This document shows, piece after piece, positions 25,650-25,730 of a stretch of DNA of 25,730 nucleotides. The notes below the pieces were generated by a model. It was not told where the DNA came from. It ran no database searches and saw only the letters and a program-made list of their open reading frames with translations. Source of the DNA: Chara braunii (taxonomy: Eukaryota; Streptophyta; Charophyceae; Charales; Characeae); contig BFEA01000152.1 in assembly GCA_003427395.1 (NCBI GenBank), positions 442,538-468,267 of the forward strand. The letters are read 5' to 3'. The translations under genes were made by a program, and so were the position numbers. Numbering within the stretch: position 1 is the stretch's first letter; the number at the start of each line of letters is the position of its first letter.

Positions 25650-25730
25650 TAGGAGTAGTGGTAGGTAGGTAGTGTGAGATGAAATTGAGAGAAGAATATA
25701 GCTTAAAAGTTAAAAAAAAAAAAAAAAAAA
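25650..25730 (+). repeat. GTAGTGGTAGGTAGGT dispersed repeat with A-tail
   Basis: TAGGAGTAGTGGTAGGTAGG, then GTGTGAGATGAAATTGAGAG, AAGAATAT and a run of at least 18 A at the window end. The tail suggests this is the 3' end of a SINE or LINE family represented also at 3027, 3138 and 14041. Confidence 0.65.

Overview
The window reads as eukaryotic, repeat-rich nuclear DNA with almost no conventional genes. It has many A-tailed dispersed repeats, long microsatellites and an 820-base assembly gap. A green-lineage host is the best guess, possibly a charophyte-like alga or another non-seed plant. Two things suggest this: a Penelope-like retroelement with its endonuclease domain N-terminal to the reverse transcriptase (the Chlamys-type arrangement reported from green algae and spike mosses), and a type III hammerhead ribozyme of the kind common in plant retrozymes. 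The species cannot be fixed from the sequence.

Layout. 1-2800: mixed, locally GC-rich DNA with short tandem repeats, a TATA-like site and one weak open frame. 2960-5112: tandem duplications and SINE-like repeats with strong hairpins. 5275-10150: a clearly AT-rich block without genes, holding an old 532-bp duplication and an intact-looking type III hammerhead ribozyme (7698-7779). 10200-13080: a patchwork of A- or T-tailed repeat copies in both orientations. 13086-13123: an exact back-to-back Nextera mosaic-end sequence, which is a library artefact and makes the join there suspect. 13130-15215: inverted repeats, (TC)n, the N gap and (CA)n.

15566-22133: one Penelope-like element, the only clear protein-coding unit. 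It has two 677-bp pseudo-LTRs (21 substitutions, no indels) and a 9-11 bp target-site duplication. Between them lies an ORF1 region (proline-rich, coiled-coil, SAP-like segment). It is followed by ORF2 with an N-terminal GIY-YIG endonuclease, a CxC linker and a reverse transcriptase with the catalytic Asp residues of motifs A and C. The reading frame changes five times, so this copy is probably decayed, unless some changes are programmed or are assembly errors. The endonuclease would nick target DNA, the RT would copy the RNA onto the nick, and ORF1 would probably bind nucleic acid.

22143-25730: flank and further repeats. They include a second hammerhead-like sequence (22445-22500) whose stem III is preserved by compensatory changes although a core base is mutated, a possible third remnant beside (CA)n, tandem repeats, and a pair of oppositely oriented 10-bp minisatellites near the right end.
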